A DNA stretch of 64,000 nucleotides from Vibrio navarrensis (GCF_015767675.1 NZ_CP065217.1:1612001-1676000); one strand, 5' to 3'; positions 27,403 through 37,633 are shown, numbered from the stretch's first letter. Numbers and translations: made by a program. The notes: generated by a model from the sequence alone, not told the origin.

Positions 27403-29526
27403 ATGAACCAATATCTTGCTGTTACCTCAAATGGGTTAGAAAACCTTCTTGCTGAAGAACTGACGAATCTAGGGATCACAGACGCCAAACCCGTACAGGC
27501 AGGGGTGAAATTTTCTGCTTCAAATGAGCAGATTTATCGTTGCTGTTTGTGGAGCCGTCTAGCTTCTCGTTTCGTAAGAATCCTTTCTGAGTTTACCTGT
27601 CAGGATGATATGGATCTTTATCTGGCAACCGTCGCGATTAACTGGGTAAATCAGTTCCACAGCACGAAAAAGTTCATTGTTGATTTCAACGGAACCAACC
27701 GTGAAATAAGAAACAGCCAGTATGGTGCGATGAAAGTGAAAGATGGTGTGGTGGACTGTTTTGAGAAGAAAGGATTGCCTCGCCCGAGTATTAGCAAAGA
27801 AAGACCAGACGTGCGTTTGCACGTGAGGCTACACAAAGATAAAGCCATTCTGGGTATTGATATGGTCGGTAGCGGATTACATCAACGCGGCTACCGTCCA
27901 GCTTCGGGAAAAGCGCCACTGCGTGAAACACTGGCTGCTGCAATCATCCTTCGTTCTGGCTGGAACCCAACTCAACCACTCATCGATCCCATGTGTGGTT
28001 CAGGAACCTTGTTAATTGAAGCGGCAATGATGGCTGCGAACATGGCTCCAGGTGTAAAGCGTGAGAAATGGGTGTTTGAGTGCTTAGAAGATTTTGAACC
28101 TGAAGTGTGGGCACAGATAAAATCAGAGGCGAGTGTCACCGCTCGACGTGGTGTCAAAAAAGTTGACGCAAAGTTTTATGGCTTTGATAACGATGAAAAA
28201 GTCCTTGGCATTGCACGTGAAAACGCGCGACGTGCAGGTGTGGCTGAGCTGATTGAATTTAAATTGGGTGATGCGGCAACACTGTTACGTCCGCAAGGTT
28301 TCGACCATGGCGTGATTGTATCTAACCCTCCATATGGTGAGCGTTTGGGTACAGAGCCAGGCTTAATTGCACTTTACACCGCGTTTGGTGGACAGCTTAA
28401 GTCTGAGTTTGGCGGTTGTACTGCCTCCATCTTCTCGAGTTCAGATGAGCTATTAAGCTGCCTGCGTATGCGTGCTGATAAGCAGTTTAGATTGAACAAC
28501 GGTGCATTACCTTGTCACCAAAAGAACTACACCATAGCGCAAAGAAGCGCCGAACAGATTGAAGGCGCCGATACACCACTTTCCATTGCCCCTGATTTTG
28601 CCAATCGATTGAAGAAGAATATCGGCAAAGTGGGCAAGTGGGCAAAGAAAGAACAACTGGATTGCTATCGTATCTATGACGCTGATCTTCCTGAATACAA
28701 TGTGGCGATTGATATCTATCTCGATCATATTGTGATTCAGGAGTATGCGGCGCCTAAAGACATTCCAGAGGAAAAAGCGAAACGTCGTCTGACGGATATT
28801 ATTCGTGCCACTATACAGGTGACGGGCATTGAAGCGAACAAAGTCGTGCTTAAGGTGCGTGAAAAACAAAAAGGACGCAATCAATACCAGAAAATGGCTC
28901 AAGTCGCACAGACGATGGAAGTCAACGAGTATGGCGTTAAGCTCATTGTGAATCTCTACGATTACCTAGATACGGGTTTGTTTCTTGATCACAAGATCAC
29001 TCGCCGCCGTCTTGGTGAAATGGCTCAGGGCAAGGATTTCTTGAATCTGTTTGCTTATACAGGGAGTGCGACGGTACATGCAGCCAAAGGTGGTGCTCGT
29101 TCTACGACGACCGTCGATATGTCCAAAACCTATCTACAATGGGCAAAAGACAACATGGCGTTAAACGGCTGCGTAGGCAATCAACATAAGTTTGAGCAAG
29201 CCGACTGTCTACAGTGGTTAGAGAACGCACAGGGACAATACGACCTCATTTTTATTGACCCACCAACATTTTCCAATTCGAAACGGATGGAAGCTTCTTT
29301 CGATGTACAACGTGATCACATCAAACTGATGAAAAACCTAAATCGTCTGCTCAGACCGGGAGGAACGGTTGTTTTCTCCAATAATAAGCGTCACTTCAAA
29401 ATGGACTTGGAATCGCTTCTAGAACTAGGTTTGAACGCTCAAAATATTTCTTCACAGACGTTACCACTCGATTTTGAACGGAACAAACAGATCCATAACT
29501 GCTGGTTGGTAACGCATCAGAACTAA
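27403..29526 (+). CDS. rlmKL: Bifunctional 23S rRNA methyltransferase RlmKL
   Basis: 707 residues from ATG 27403 ([16 protein letters not shown]). It carries out m2G2445 (RlmL) and m7G2069 (RlmK) methylation of 23S rRNA. Domain order: THUMP domain (residues about 40-150), RlmL methyltransferase with [14 protein letters not shown] and catalytic SNPPYGERL, then the RlmK domain with [20 protein letters not shown] and [10 protein letters not shown]. The in-frame upstream TTG at 27388 lacks a ribosome site. The stop codon overlaps the next start (TAATG). Confidence 0.95.
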   Translation: MNQYLAVTSNGLENLLAEELTNLGITDAKPVQAGVKFSASNEQIYRCCLWSRLASRFVRILSEFTCQDDMDLYLATVAINWVNQFHSTKKFIVDFNGTNREIRNSQYGAMKVKDGVVDCFEKKGLPRPSISKERPDVRLHVRLHKDKAILGIDMVGSGLHQRGYRPASGKAPLRETLAAAIILRSGWNPTQPLIDPMCGSGTLLIEAAMMAANMAPGVKREKWVFECLEDFEPEVWAQIKSEASVTARRGVKKVDAKFYGFDNDEKVLGIARENARRAGVAELIEFKLGDAATLLRPQGFDHGVIVSNPPYGERLGTEPGLIALYTAFGGQLKSEFGGCTASIFSSSDELLSCLRMRADKQFRLNNGALPCHQKNYTIAQRSAEQIEGADTPLSIAPDFANRLKKNIGKVGKWAKKEQLDCYRIYDADLPEYNVAIDIYLDHIVIQEYAAPKDIPEEKAKRRLTDIIRATIQVTGIEANKVVLKVREKQKGRNQYQKMAQVAQTMEVNEYGVKLIVNLYDYLDTGLFLDHKITRRRLGEMAQGKDFLNLFAYTGSATVHAAKGGARSTTTVDMSKTYLQWAKDNMALNGCVGNQHKFEQADCLQWLENAQGQYDLIFIDPPTFSNSKRMEASFDVQRDHIKLMKNLNRLLRPGGTVVFSNNKRHFKMDLESLLELGLNAQNISSQTLPLDFERNKQIHNCWLVTHQN

Positions 29527-29780
29527 TGGTGAATGCATTGGTGATACTCTACAGCACACAAGGCTGCCATCTCTGTGAGATGGCCCTTGAACTCGCAAAT
29601 CAAGCAGGAATAGGGGATAAACTCGAGATTATCGACATTGCTTTCGATGATGGGTTGTTTTCTCGTTACGGTGTCACTATCCCTGTATTGCATTACCAAG
29701 GGGCCGAAATAAACTGGCCTTTTGATCTCAAAGAATTAACTCAATGGTTGGAAGATAATGGCATTACTTACCATTCATAA
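29526..29780 (+). CDS. Glutaredoxin-like (DUF836) protein
   Basis: 84 residues with a thioredoxin fold and the redox motif CHLC in YSTQGCHLCEMALEL, cis-proline region VTIPVLHY and a short C-terminal helix. The family (glutaredoxin 2-like, DUF836) is common between rlmKL and uup in vibrios. It overlaps the rlmKL stop by one base and the uup start by 23 bases, so the three genes are translationally coupled. Substrate unknown. Confidence 0.85.
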   Translation: MVNALVILYSTQGCHLCEMALELANQAGIGDKLEIIDIAFDDGLFSRYGVTIPVLHYQGAEINWPFDLKELTQWLEDNGITYHS

Positions 29781-31677
29781 TGGTCAACTGGCATTTGGTG
29801 ACCATCCTCTGCTCGATAAAGCGGATTTTGCCTTACAAGAAAATGAGAGAGTCTGTTTAGTTGGCCGTAATGGAGCAGGTAAATCGACCTTAATGAAGGT
29901 GCTTGCTGGTGAAATCCAAATGGACGACGGCAAGTTTCAGATCACGCAAGATGTGGTGGTATCGCGTCTAGAGCAAGATCCGCCAAGAAATGAATCGGGA
30001 ACGGTTTATGATTATGTTGCTGGTGGGTTGGCAGAAATCGGTCAGCAGTTAAAGATCTACCATGATCTTTTGGATCTTGTTGCGGTTGACCCAAGTGAGA
30101 AAAATATAAACCAGCTTGCCAGAGTGCAAGAACAACTGGATCACGCGAATGCCTGGCGTTTTGACGATCGAGTGAGCCACGTTTTGGCGGCACTTCAGCT
30201 TAACGCAGAGACTAAGCTGACCGATTTGTCCGGTGGTTGGCAGCGTAAAGCGGCTCTGGCCAAAGCATTGGTTTGCGATCCAGATGTCTTGCTGCTGGAT
30301 GAACCGACTAACCATTTAGATGTCACGACGATCGAATGGTTAGAAACGTTTTTAAAAGATTTCCGTGGTTCCATCATCTTTATCTCTCACGACCGTGCCT
30401 TTATCAAGGCGATGGCGACACGTATTGTCGATCTTGACCGTGGTAAGCTCGCCTCTTTCCCGGGTGACTACGAAAATTACTTGGTAGAAAAAGAAGAGAT
30501 GCTTCGTGTTGAAGAGATGCAGAATGCAGAATTCGACAAGAAACTCGCCCAAGAAGAAGTTTGGATTCGTCAAGGAATTAAGGCACGCAGAACCCGTAAC
30601 GAAGGACGTGTTCGCGCATTAAAAAAACTGCGTGAAGAGCGCCAAAGCCGTGTGGAAGTGCAAGGTAAAGCGAAGATCCAAATTGATGATGCGTCGCGAT
30701 CGGGTAAGATCGTCTTTGAGGCGAAAAACCTCCATTTTGCCTTTGATGGCAAGACAATCGTTGATGATTTTAGCTTCAATATCATGCGTGGTGATCGCAT
30801 CGCATTGATTGGTCCCAATGGGTGCGGCAAAAGTACAGTACTAAAATTGTTGCTTGGCCAATTGTTTCCAGAATCAGGGCTACTTCATTGTGGTACTAAG
30901 CTTGAAGTTGCTTACTTTGACCAGTACCGCGAGATTTTAGATCCAGAAAAAACCGTTATAGACAATCTGGCCGATGGTAAACAGGAAGTGACGGTTGGTG
31001 GGCGTGATAGACATGCATTGAGTTATTTGCAAGATTTTCTCTTTTCGCCCAAGCGTGCCAGAACCCCCGTCAAAGCACTCTCTGGCGGTGAGAAAAACCG
31101 GCTCTTGCTCGCGCGTATTTTCCTTAAACCCAACAACTTATTGATTCTTGATGAACCGACCAATGATTTAGATATTGAAACGTTGGAACTTTTGGAAGAA
31201 TTACTTGCCAATTATCAGGGTACATTGCTTTTGGTTAGCCACGATCGACAATTTGTCGATAACACCGTAACCACAAGTTGGATCTTTGAGGGTGAAGGAC
31301 GGATTGAAGAGTTTGTCGGCGGTTATCACGACGCGCAGCAACAGCGTTCTCAGGCGATCTTAGCAAGGGAAATTGAGACAAAACAATCTCCTAAAACGAA
31401 AGTGGTTGAGGATTCTCCCAAAACAGCGCCAGTAAAGAACACCTCGAAGAAGTTATCGTATAAGCTCCAGAGAGAGTTGGAAGCGCTACCTGCTCGATTG
31501 GAACAGCTCGAGACCGACATTGAAGCCTTGCAAGAGAAGGTCAACTCTGCCGATTTCTTCTCGCAGCCTGTAGAGAAAACGCAACCAGTACTCGATAAGT
31601 TAACCGCTTTGGAGCAGGAATTAGAAATCGCTTTCGAGAGATGGGAAGAGCTCGAAGCAATGCAACAGGATAGTTAA
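29758..31677 (+). CDS. uup: ABC-F ATPase Uup
   Basis: 639 residues. Two ABC domains without membrane helices: Walker A GRNGAGKST and GPNGCGKST, signatures LSGGWQRK and LSGGEKNR, Walker B VLLLDEPTNHLD and LLILDEPTNDLD. Between them is the Arg/Lys-rich linker helix (RRTRNEGRVRALKKLREERQ) of ABC-F proteins; at the end a coiled-coil DNA/RNA-binding domain (YKLQRELEALPARLEQLETDI). Uup acts on ribosomes and on branched DNA, reducing precise transposon excision. Starts inside the glutaredoxin-like gene. Confidence 0.95.
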   Translation: MALLTIHNGQLAFGDHPLLDKADFALQENERVCLVGRNGAGKSTLMKVLAGEIQMDDGKFQITQDVVVSRLEQDPPRNESGTVYDYVAGGLAEIGQQLKIYHDLLDLVAVDPSEKNINQLARVQEQLDHANAWRFDDRVSHVLAALQLNAETKLTDLSGGWQRKAALAKALVCDPDVLLLDEPTNHLDVTTIEWLETFLKDFRGSIIFISHDRAFIKAMATRIVDLDRGKLASFPGDYENYLVEKEEMLRVEEMQNAEFDKKLAQEEVWIRQGIKARRTRNEGRVRALKKLREERQSRVEVQGKAKIQIDDASRSGKIVFEAKNLHFAFDGKTIVDDFSFNIMRGDRIALIGPNGCGKSTVLKLLLGQLFPESGLLHCGTKLEVAYFDQYREILDPEKTVIDNLADGKQEVTVGGRDRHALSYLQDFLFSPKRARTPVKALSGGEKNRLLLARIFLKPNNLLILDEPTNDLDIETLELLEELLANYQGTLLLVSHDRQFVDNTVTTSWIFEGEGRIEEFVGGYHDAQQQRSQAILAREIETKQSPKTKVVEDSPKTAPVKNTSKKLSYKLQRELEALPARLEQLETDIEALQEKVNSADFFSQPVEKTQPVLDKLTALEQELEIAFERWEELEAMQQDS

Positions 31678-31683
31678 AAACCA

Positions 31684-33384
31684 ATGAATTGCAGTATGAA
31701 ATTCAAAATGACGACCGTGGCACTGCTGGTGGGTAGTGCAATGCAGGCCAACGCCGCGCTATACAAAGTTGTGGAAGTTGACCCAGCCCAAAATGGCAGC
31801 ACTTCTGAGTACAACGAAGCCTATGGTGTTGCCATTCAAGCTGGAAACGTCTATCAGGATAGTGGAAAAACGCTACCGTTTGATAAAGGCTGCTTTGACA
31901 ATGCTGCCGCTTGTGGTGATGAGCAGTTTAAACTGGCTTTGGAGACGAGAATATCTGTCGATGGGGTTAGTTATCGTGAAGAAGTGCCATTTGCCATGGA
32001 TCCTGCGTTCAGTTATATCCAAGATTACGATGATTTCAGAACGTATTGTTTTCGCGAATTACGTTACTCAACTTGTGATACCTGGGCTTCTGTTCACTGG
32101 GCGCCATGGTCAAAAGAGCTGAGTAAAGACTATACATCGAACGCGCTAGCCTTTGTTGAAGGGGCTCCTAATGCTTACAATAATAAATACAATAACGTTA
32201 TCAATAGCTTGACTGAAGCTGGCTTACCAGTAGGCAATCAGAGTGTGGTAAAAGCGGATCAAACGGCTCTAGAAACTCGCAATACCGTCGTTGCTCCTGT
32301 TGCACCAAATGGGGATTTCTATCAGTCTCGCGCTTGGAAAGCAGACGGCTCCTACACTGCCGGAAGTATTGCCACATCTGCGACGAATGACTATGGTTCT
32401 CACCACACTTCCAAAGCAGCAATTTGGGACAAAAATGGCCATGTTAGCCAAATTGCTTGGCCTCAAGGTGGGGATAGAGATGGAAACCGTCTCGCGCAAG
32501 GTAGCATGAGAGATTTTGCCCTTTCAGGTGACGGTAAAACCATCTACGGGGTGGGTTACAACACCTTTTCTGATGACAACTACCTCAATGCCAGTGTCTT
32601 TGTAGGAACTATCGATGATAGCGCTTTTGATAAAACGACTTGGGAAACGAAAGTGGTGAGTGGCGCACAGATGAAAATTGGTAGCGACATTATTCATAGC
32701 AATTCTGTTGTGACCAATGTCAATGGCAAATTTGTCGCTGTCGGTGATGCCAAGCGCTCTGGTTCAAAACCCTCAGAAGGAGCGGCGGCTAATCGATTGT
32801 TTTTAATCGAAGATGTCACAGCAGACTCTATTTCGGCGACCTTTTTAACTTCGTTGGATAACCTATTCTTCTCAGGTGCTGGTGGCAAAATGGGCGGGAT
32901 CAATAATTACAACGAGATTGTTGGTCAAGTCGATGCTGAAGACACCCGTGAAATTGATGGTAAAGAGCGGAGAAAGCGCGGTTTTATCTTTCCATATGGT
33001 GGAGCAGGAGCGAATCAAGAGCGACGTGCTATCTTCAACGACAAAGCGTGGTTTTTGGATGATCTCACCAATGGCAGTAATGCGCCGACTAGCAATAATC
33101 AATATAGAATTGTGGATGCATCGGATATTAATGATGCGGGCGTGATTTCTGCTACTGCGATTAAGTGTGATGGAGGTTATGATTCTGCGTCACACAACGC
33201 TTACTGTGGTGGTGGCAGCAAAGATGAAACGATTGTGGCCGTAAAATTAGTTCCAATTGCTGGTGCGACATCAGCAGACATCGAAGCGAGACCTGTCGAT
33301 AAAGCGGCGGCAGAGCGCAAAGGTGCTGGCCTTGGTTGGCTTTCTTTGACATTGTTGGCATTTTTTGGTTTCCGCAGAAAATAG
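31684..33384 (+). CDS. DUF3466 family exported protein with C-terminal sorting helix
   Basis: 566 residues. Signal peptide FKMTTVALLVGSAMQANAA. The body has beta-propeller-like repeats with HxAxx-type statements (SKAAIWDKNGHVSQIAW, DFALSGDGKTIYGVGYN, GGINNYNEIVGQV, ASDINDAGVISATAIK) characteristic of DUF3466. The C-terminus is GLGWLSLTLLAFFGFRRK: a Gly-rich motif, a hydrophobic helix and a basic end, the pattern of GlyGly-CTERM proteins processed by rhombosortase and secreted by type II secretion. Start uncertain (31684, 31696 and 31708 are all ATG, none with a good ribosome site). Lies 7 bases after uup and may be cotranscribed with it. Confidence 0.8.
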   Translation: MNCSMKFKMTTVALLVGSAMQANAALYKVVEVDPAQNGSTSEYNEAYGVAIQAGNVYQDSGKTLPFDKGCFDNAAACGDEQFKLALETRISVDGVSYREEVPFAMDPAFSYIQDYDDFRTYCFRELRYSTCDTWASVHWAPWSKELSKDYTSNALAFVEGAPNAYNNKYNNVINSLTEAGLPVGNQSVVKADQTALETRNTVVAPVAPNGDFYQSRAWKADGSYTAGSIATSATNDYGSHHTSKAAIWDKNGHVSQIAWPQGGDRDGNRLAQGSMRDFALSGDGKTIYGVGYNTFSDDNYLNASVFVGTIDDSAFDKTTWETKVVSGAQMKIGSDIIHSNSVVTNVNGKFVAVGDAKRSGSKPSEGAAANRLFLIEDVTADSISATFLTSLDNLFFSGAGGKMGGINNYNEIVGQVDAEDTREIDGKERRKRGFIFPYGGAGANQERRAIFNDKAWFLDDLTNGSNAPTSNNQYRIVDASDINDAGVISATAIKCDGGYDSASHNAYCGGGSKDETIVAVKLVPIAGATSADIEARPVDKAAAERKGAGLGWLSLTLLAFFGFRRK

Positions 33385-33400
33385 ACTGATTTTTAAACTA

Positions 33401-33437
33401 AGCACAGGCTCACATTTTTGACTCTGTGCTTTTTTTA
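33401..33437 (+). terminator. Terminator after DUF3466 gene
   Basis: AGCACAG (33401-33407) / CTGTGCT (33424-33430) followed by seven T. Confidence 0.85.
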
Positions 33438-33548
33438 TACCTTGAGAAATGTTCGTAAGTGATCGATTCTTAATTGTGGAGTCATAAAAACTCCATCAAA
33501 CTTTCATAGTAGTACGTTAGATATAATGGACCGTATGAGGTAAAAATT

Positions 33549-33722
33549 ATGAAGAGACAAAAGCGTGATCGCCTAGATCGAGCACAATCCCAAGGCTACA
33601 AGGCTGGCTTAAACGGTAGGTCTCAGGAGGAGTGTCCTTATCAGCAGATGGATGCTCGCTCGTATTGGTTAGGTGGTTGGCGTGATGCCAGAAGTGACAA
33701 ACACTCTGGTCTCTATAAATGA
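33549..33722 (+). CDS. rmf: Ribosome modulation factor
   Basis: 57 residues, start MKRQKRDRLDRAQSQGYKAG, with the conserved ECPYQ and SYWLGGWRDAR. Rmf dimerises 70S ribosomes into inactive 100S particles in stationary phase. GAGGT is 9 bases before the ATG and TATAAT lies at 33522-33527. Its place beside fabA (convergent) matches E. coli. Too small for most automated thresholds but unmistakable. Confidence 0.95.
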   Translation: MKRQKRDRLDRAQSQGYKAGLNGRSQEECPYQQMDARSYWLGGWRDARSDKHSGLYK

Positions 33723-33754
33723 TGTCCACATACAACTAGAAGGATTTGTAAGAG

Positions 33755-33784
33755 AGGCTCACTTGTTAGTGAGCCTTTTCTTTT
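33755..33784 (+). terminator. rmf terminator
   Basis: AGGCTCAC (33755-33762) / GTGAGCCT (33769-33776) then TTTCTTTT. Confidence 0.85.
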
Positions 33785-33877
33785 GCTGATAATAAATATC
33801 AATTTGGCGCACTATAACTAAATGATTTGATACCAAAATAAGCAGCCCAAAATAGGGCCGCTACAAAATCAGTGAAA

Positions 33878-34396
33878 CTAAAATGCAGAGGTATCTTGGA
33901 ACAAACCGACTTTCAGATTTTTTGCGACATAAATTTCTTTGCCATCAACAAGAACACGGCCATCAGCTAAGCCCATGACCAATTTGCGGTTTACGACACG
34001 CTTCATATGAATTTCGTAAGTGACTTTTTTAGCTGTTGGCAGGATTTGCCCGGTAAACTTCACTTCACCCACACCCAATGCACGGCCTTTACCTTGGCCA
34101 CCAACCCAACCAAGAAAGAAGCCAACAAGTTGCCACATTGCGTCCAAACCTAAGCAGCCTGGCATTACAGGGTCACCAGGAAAGTGGCAATCAAAGAACC
34201 ATAAATCCGGTTTGATGTCCAACTCAGCTAAGATAAGACCTTTGCCAAAATCGCCCTCTGTCTCTGACATTTTGGTCACGCGGTCCATCATAAGCATATT
34301 TGGTGCAGGGAGCTGCGGATAACCAGGACCAAAAAGCTCGCCCTGGCTAGATGCCAACAGATCTTCTCGGGTATATGATTCACGTTTGTTTTGCAT
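33878..34396 (-). CDS. fabA: 3-hydroxydecanoyl-ACP dehydratase/isomerase FabA
   Basis: 172 residues from ATG 34396 ([15 protein letters not shown]), the standard FabA start; the frame extends 9 codons upstream without support. FabA dehydrates 3-hydroxydecanoyl-ACP and isomerises trans-2 to cis-3-decenoyl-ACP, starting unsaturated fatty acid synthesis. The catalytic His and Asp lie in [21 protein letters not shown] FabR-like operator lies 36-53 bases upstream of the start. Followed convergently by rmf. Confidence 0.96.
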   Translation of the reverse strand: MQNKRESYTREDLLASSQGELFGPGYPQLPAPNMLMMDRVTKMSETEGDFGKGLILAELDIKPDLWFFDCHFPGDPVMPGCLGLDAMWQLVGFFLGWVGGQGKGRALGVGEVKFTGQILPTAKKVTYEIHMKRVVNRKLVMGLADGRVLVDGKEIYVAKNLKVGLFQDTSAF

Positions 34397-34431
34397 TGTC
34401 TGTATACTCCAATTTTTGACCAAGGCATCTT

Positions 34432-34449
34432 AGTGAACGCGTGTACGCT
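34432..34449 (-). promoter_or_regulatory. FabR-like operator in the fabA promoter
   Basis: On the minus strand AGCGTACACGCGTTCACT closely resembles the E. coli FabR site at fabA/fabB (AGCGTACACGTGTTCGCT-like). FabR represses unsaturated fatty acid genes. No FadR consensus was clear. Confidence 0.5.
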
Positions 34450-34467
34450 AAACAACTCCGATGAGTA

Positions 34468-36108
34468 CTAGACAAACCAGTTTTTAATACGTTCAACAAC
34501 GCCTTGAGGATGGTCATGTTTAGCAAAATTCTCAATGCGCTCAGCAATCATACTTAGCACACTGTCTTCTTCGCCACGAAATGGTTTTCCCATAATCAGC
34601 GGAATAACTTCATCAATAGAAGATACAGCCCAAATATGAAATTCTTCCGCTTTAATGCTCTCAACGACCTCTTTATGCAATGCAAGATGTTTTAAGTTCG
34701 TTTCTGGAAGAATAACGCCTTGTTCACCTGTAAAACCTTGATGTTTACAAACTTGGTAGAAGCCTTCAATTTTTTCATTCAGTCCGCCAACAGCTTGAAC
34801 GCGACCAAACTGGTCTACCGCTCCTGTGACTGCGATTTGCTGGTCAATTGGCTGCTCGGAAAGTGCGCTTACCAAACAACAGAGTTCAGCTAGAGAGGCA
34901 CTGTCACCATCGACTTCACTGTAGGACTGCTCAAATACAATCGAAGCGGAGTAGGGTAATGGTTCGTCAAGTCGCAGCGCACTACCTAAAAACGCTTGCA
35001 TGATCATCATGCCTTTGGCGTGTAGATTGCCTCCAAGTTCCGCTTTACGTTCGACATCAGAAACATCACCATCGCCAAAATGTATAACGCATGAAATACG
35101 TGCCGGCTCGCCGTAAGAAACGGGGTGCCCTGTAACATCAATAACGGTTAGCCCATTAATCTGTCCGATCTGCTCGCCCGTGGTTTCAATAATCACCTGT
35201 CCATCAAGAATATCATCAATAGCACGATGAGGAAGATAGGATTCTCTAAACTGCTTCTCTTCAATCGCTCGATCCATATTTTCCCCAGTTATGAGGTAGT
35301 TATCCGATTCAATTGCCGCAAGAGAAAGTATGTTGCGTAGCCAAAGTGGAGACAGGGGCAGGTAATGTTGATCTTCCGTCTCTCTCACACCGGCTGTAAG
35401 CAAACGTAAAAGTGCATCTTGATCAAAAGAGGGTAACTCATATCTATTGCATAACCACTTTAAATAGCCGATGTAAGGAGTAAGGTTGTCATCATCAAGA
35501 TGAAAATCTTCCTCCAACTCAGTGTACATTGAAAGCAAAGAAAGCAGATCTTCATCAAGATAGTCCAGCTCTGCTAGTTGGTTTCTGTCACCAGTGATCA
35601 CCATTTTGCTTTGATAAACAACAGGTTCAACTTGTGGGGAAAACCATTCGGCTTTTAACGGTTTCGGTAAAACTGGCTCACCAAGCATCGCTGCTTTGAT
35701 TTTTGGCCAAAGCAGCGGATTAGTTAGAATCAAATTGGCAGAAACAATCAGAATGCCGTTTTCTACTTGTGAGAGTTGGCCCGTTAACATCTCTATTTGT
35801 CCGTTTTTATCGAGCCTATAAGTATCAAACAATTGATCTATCGCCAAGGATTCGGTCGATAACACGTTATGATTAGATATCGTTTCTTGTAGCGCTTCTT
35901 TGATAAGACCTCTGAATACAGAATTGTCGCCACAGTTGATAAGTAAGAAGCGATGCATTCCAGAGGAAATCGTAAAGGCTTCAAGTGCCGAAGCGGCTCT
36001 GGGTTGCAGCTCTAAGTAGTCTGTCTGCTCAATGTTGTGGAGCTCGGAAAGGACATGGCGAAAATGGTCGAATTGAGGCGTTACGAGTTGCCAGTTAACT
36101 TGGTTCAT
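34468..36108 (-). CDS. Lon-like (YcbZ/LonH type) S16 peptidase-domain protein
   Basis: 546 residues. The C-terminal third is a Lon proteolytic domain with the Ser-Lys dyad in GDSASLAELCC and GGLNEKIEGF. The N-terminal part aligns in position with the AAA+ module of Lon proteases, but the place expected for Walker A (RFLLINCGDNSVFRGL) is degenerate, as in E. coli YcbZ. Substrates unknown. The gene lies between matP (divergent) and fabA (same strand), as in E. coli. Confidence 0.85.
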   Translation of the reverse strand: MNQVNWQLVTPQFDHFRHVLSELHNIEQTDYLELQPRAASALEAFTISSGMHRFLLINCGDNSVFRGLIKEALQETISNHNVLSTESLAIDQLFDTYRLDKNGQIEMLTGQLSQVENGILIVSANLILTNPLLWPKIKAAMLGEPVLPKPLKAEWFSPQVEPVVYQSKMVITGDRNQLAELDYLDEDLLSLLSMYTELEEDFHLDDDNLTPYIGYLKWLCNRYELPSFDQDALLRLLTAGVRETEDQHYLPLSPLWLRNILSLAAIESDNYLITGENMDRAIEEKQFRESYLPHRAIDDILDGQVIIETTGEQIGQINGLTVIDVTGHPVSYGEPARISCVIHFGDGDVSDVERKAELGGNLHAKGMMIMQAFLGSALRLDEPLPYSASIVFEQSYSEVDGDSASLAELCCLVSALSEQPIDQQIAVTGAVDQFGRVQAVGGLNEKIEGFYQVCKHQGFTGEQGVILPETNLKHLALHKEVVESIKAEEFHIWAVSSIDEVIPLIMGKPFRGEEDSVLSMIAERIENFAKHDHPQGVVERIKNWFV

Positions 36109-36258
36109 CTACATTCTTTATCAACGGGAATTGCAGCGGAGTATATCAGAATCATGAAATTCTGCAGGTAAATTGCCACGAGCATGCCGACGATAAAGAA
36201 AAAGGTTGATCTGACTCTACTTGGCATCTTCTCTAGCTTGAGAACTGACGTGGCTTGA

Positions 36259-36271
36259 GTTACGCTGTCAC
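36259..36271. promoter_or_regulatory. matS-like site upstream of matP (one mismatch)
   Basis: GTTACGCTGTCAC matches GTGACRNYGTCAC except position 3. It lies 25 bases before the matP start, so MatP could bind its own promoter. One-mismatch sites are expected by chance about once per window of this size, so support comes only from location. Confidence 0.35.
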
Positions 36272-36295
36272 TACAAACGTGCTGGGATGGAAGAG

Positions 36296-36745
36296 ATGAA
36301 ATATCAACAGTTAGAGAATTTAGAATGTGGCTGGAAGTGGCAATATCTAGTTAATAAATGGAAGGATGGAGAAGCGATTACCCGTCACATCGATTTGAGT
36401 GAAGCGGATGCCGCAGTGGCTGAGCTTCGAAGGTTTGAGCATCAACCTACGCAAGTAATAGAGTGGATTGAACGTCATATGGCTCTCGATCTAGATAAAA
36501 AGCTTAAGCAGGCCATTCGTGCCAAACGTAAACGTCATTTCAACGCAGAACAGATTCACACAAAGAAAAAGTCGATAGATCTCGATTATCGCGTGTGGGA
36601 GAAGCTTTCATTTCGTGCAAATGAATTGGGATGCACTTTATCTGATGCGATTGAATATTTGCTGAGTGAAGCTTCGCGCAGCGAGAAAGCCAGTGCTGCG
36701 GTTACCAGCTTAAAAGAAGACTTAAGTAAACTGCTATCAGACTAA
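36296..36745 (+). CDS. matP: Macrodomain Ter protein MatP
   Basis: 149 residues from ATG 36296 (MKYQQLENLECGWKW), identical in layout to E. coli MatP: an N-terminal four-helix bundle, the RAKRKRHFNAEQIHTKKKSIDL DNA-contact region, a ribbon-helix-helix (YRVWEKLSFRANELGCTLSDAIEYL) and a C-terminal coiled coil. MatP binds matS sites to compact the terminus. The presence of dif 13 kb away and of a matS site agrees with a terminus location. Confidence 0.95.
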   Translation: MKYQQLENLECGWKWQYLVNKWKDGEAITRHIDLSEADAAVAELRRFEHQPTQVIEWIERHMALDLDKKLKQAIRAKRKRHFNAEQIHTKKKSIDLDYRVWEKLSFRANELGCTLSDAIEYLLSEASRSEKASAAVTSLKEDLSKLLSD

Positions 36746-36760
36746 ACCAAGGAGGGCGTT

Positions 36761-37072
36761 ATGCTTTATGTTATCGTGATTGCAGCGGTGTTAATCTTTT
36801 GGTTAGTCGCCATCGACAGGCCTGTCTTGAAAATTAGCTTTAGGCAAGGGCATATCAATGCTGTTAAAGGAAATATGCCTCCATCATTTCGCCATAATTT
36901 ACAAGAGATTGGTGAGAAAACGCCCTTTGATGGTGAGCTAAAAGTCTACAGCCAACGTGCGGGAATGAAGTTGGTCTTTAGCGACCAAGTTCCGAAAAAA
37001 ATTCAACAGCGCATTAGAAATGTCTTCCCACACCAGGGATTTAGAGCAAGCAAAGGGAAAAAGCACGCCTGA
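36761..37072 (+). CDS. DUF3634 family small membrane protein
   Basis: 103 residues: an N-terminal membrane helix (MLYVIVIAAVLIFWLVAI) and a basic cytosolic domain (KISFRQGHINAVKGNMPPSFRHNL..FDGELKVYSQRAGMKLVFS). This matches the DUF3634 family found in vibrios. GGAGG precedes the ATG. It lies 15 bases after matP and is probably cotranscribed. Function unknown. Confidence 0.75.
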   Translation: MLYVIVIAAVLIFWLVAIDRPVLKISFRQGHINAVKGNMPPSFRHNLQEIGEKTPFDGELKVYSQRAGMKLVFSDQVPKKIQQRIRNVFPHQGFRASKGKKHA

Positions 37073-37184
37073 CAAACATCTCAATTTCATCGTTATTTCG
37101 ACTCACGCGAGAGGCGAAAACAATCATATTCAAATTAAAGGAGTGACACGCTATCGTTGGACTTTTCTTCAATAAGGAAAACTC

Positions 37185-37508
37185 ATGCGATACAGTGTCA
37201 CACTTTTGCTTGCGATTTGTTTAGCTTTTCCATCATCTGCTGACGATTCCGCAAGGAATCCTGTTGCGGCAAAAATTAAAAAACAATTGCAAACTAAAGT
37301 AAATAAACAGTTCCACTCCTACGAAGGGTACTGTGACTTAGTCATTTACCTAGAGCACACAGAAAAGCATGCCATCGTGAAGCGAGTCTCTGGTATAGGT
37401 GATCAAAAGGTATGCTCTGCAGGTAAAGCGCTTCTAAAAATAGGTTCTAGTTATCGTTACCGCAACGCGGAAAGCATGCTTGTGATTCACCTAAGTACAT
37501 TACATTGA
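37185..37508 (+). CDS. Small secreted protein resembling TolA C-terminal domain
   Basis: 107 residues with signal peptide YSVTLLLAICLAFPSSADD. The mature part has two cysteines (GYCDLVIYLEHTEKHAIVKRV and DQKVCSAGKALLKIG) spaced as in the TolA C-terminal domain, which joins strands by a disulfide, and ends with a strand AESMLVIHLS. A resemblance to TolA/TonB C-terminal folds is inferred from spacing only. No membrane anchor other than the signal peptide. Function unknown. Confidence 0.65.
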   Translation: MRYSVTLLLAICLAFPSSADDSARNPVAAKIKKQLQTKVNKQFHSYEGYCDLVIYLEHTEKHAIVKRVSGIGDQKVCSAGKALLKIGSSYRYRNAESMLVIHLSTLH

Positions 37509-37633
37509 ATGCGTTACTATTTTCTTTGTAACTTCCAGTCACAATATTCGGAACTAAAATCACATAAAAATCCCAAGTGATGCGGTTATGTAATAAAATT
37601 AGGTATATCAAATAAAGTTCAAGGGAGAGTGTT

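Noticed and set aside
29675..29687. matS-like GTTACGGTGTCAC inside the glutaredoxin gene
   Set aside because: One mismatch; such matches are expected about once by chance in 64 kb and position gives no support.
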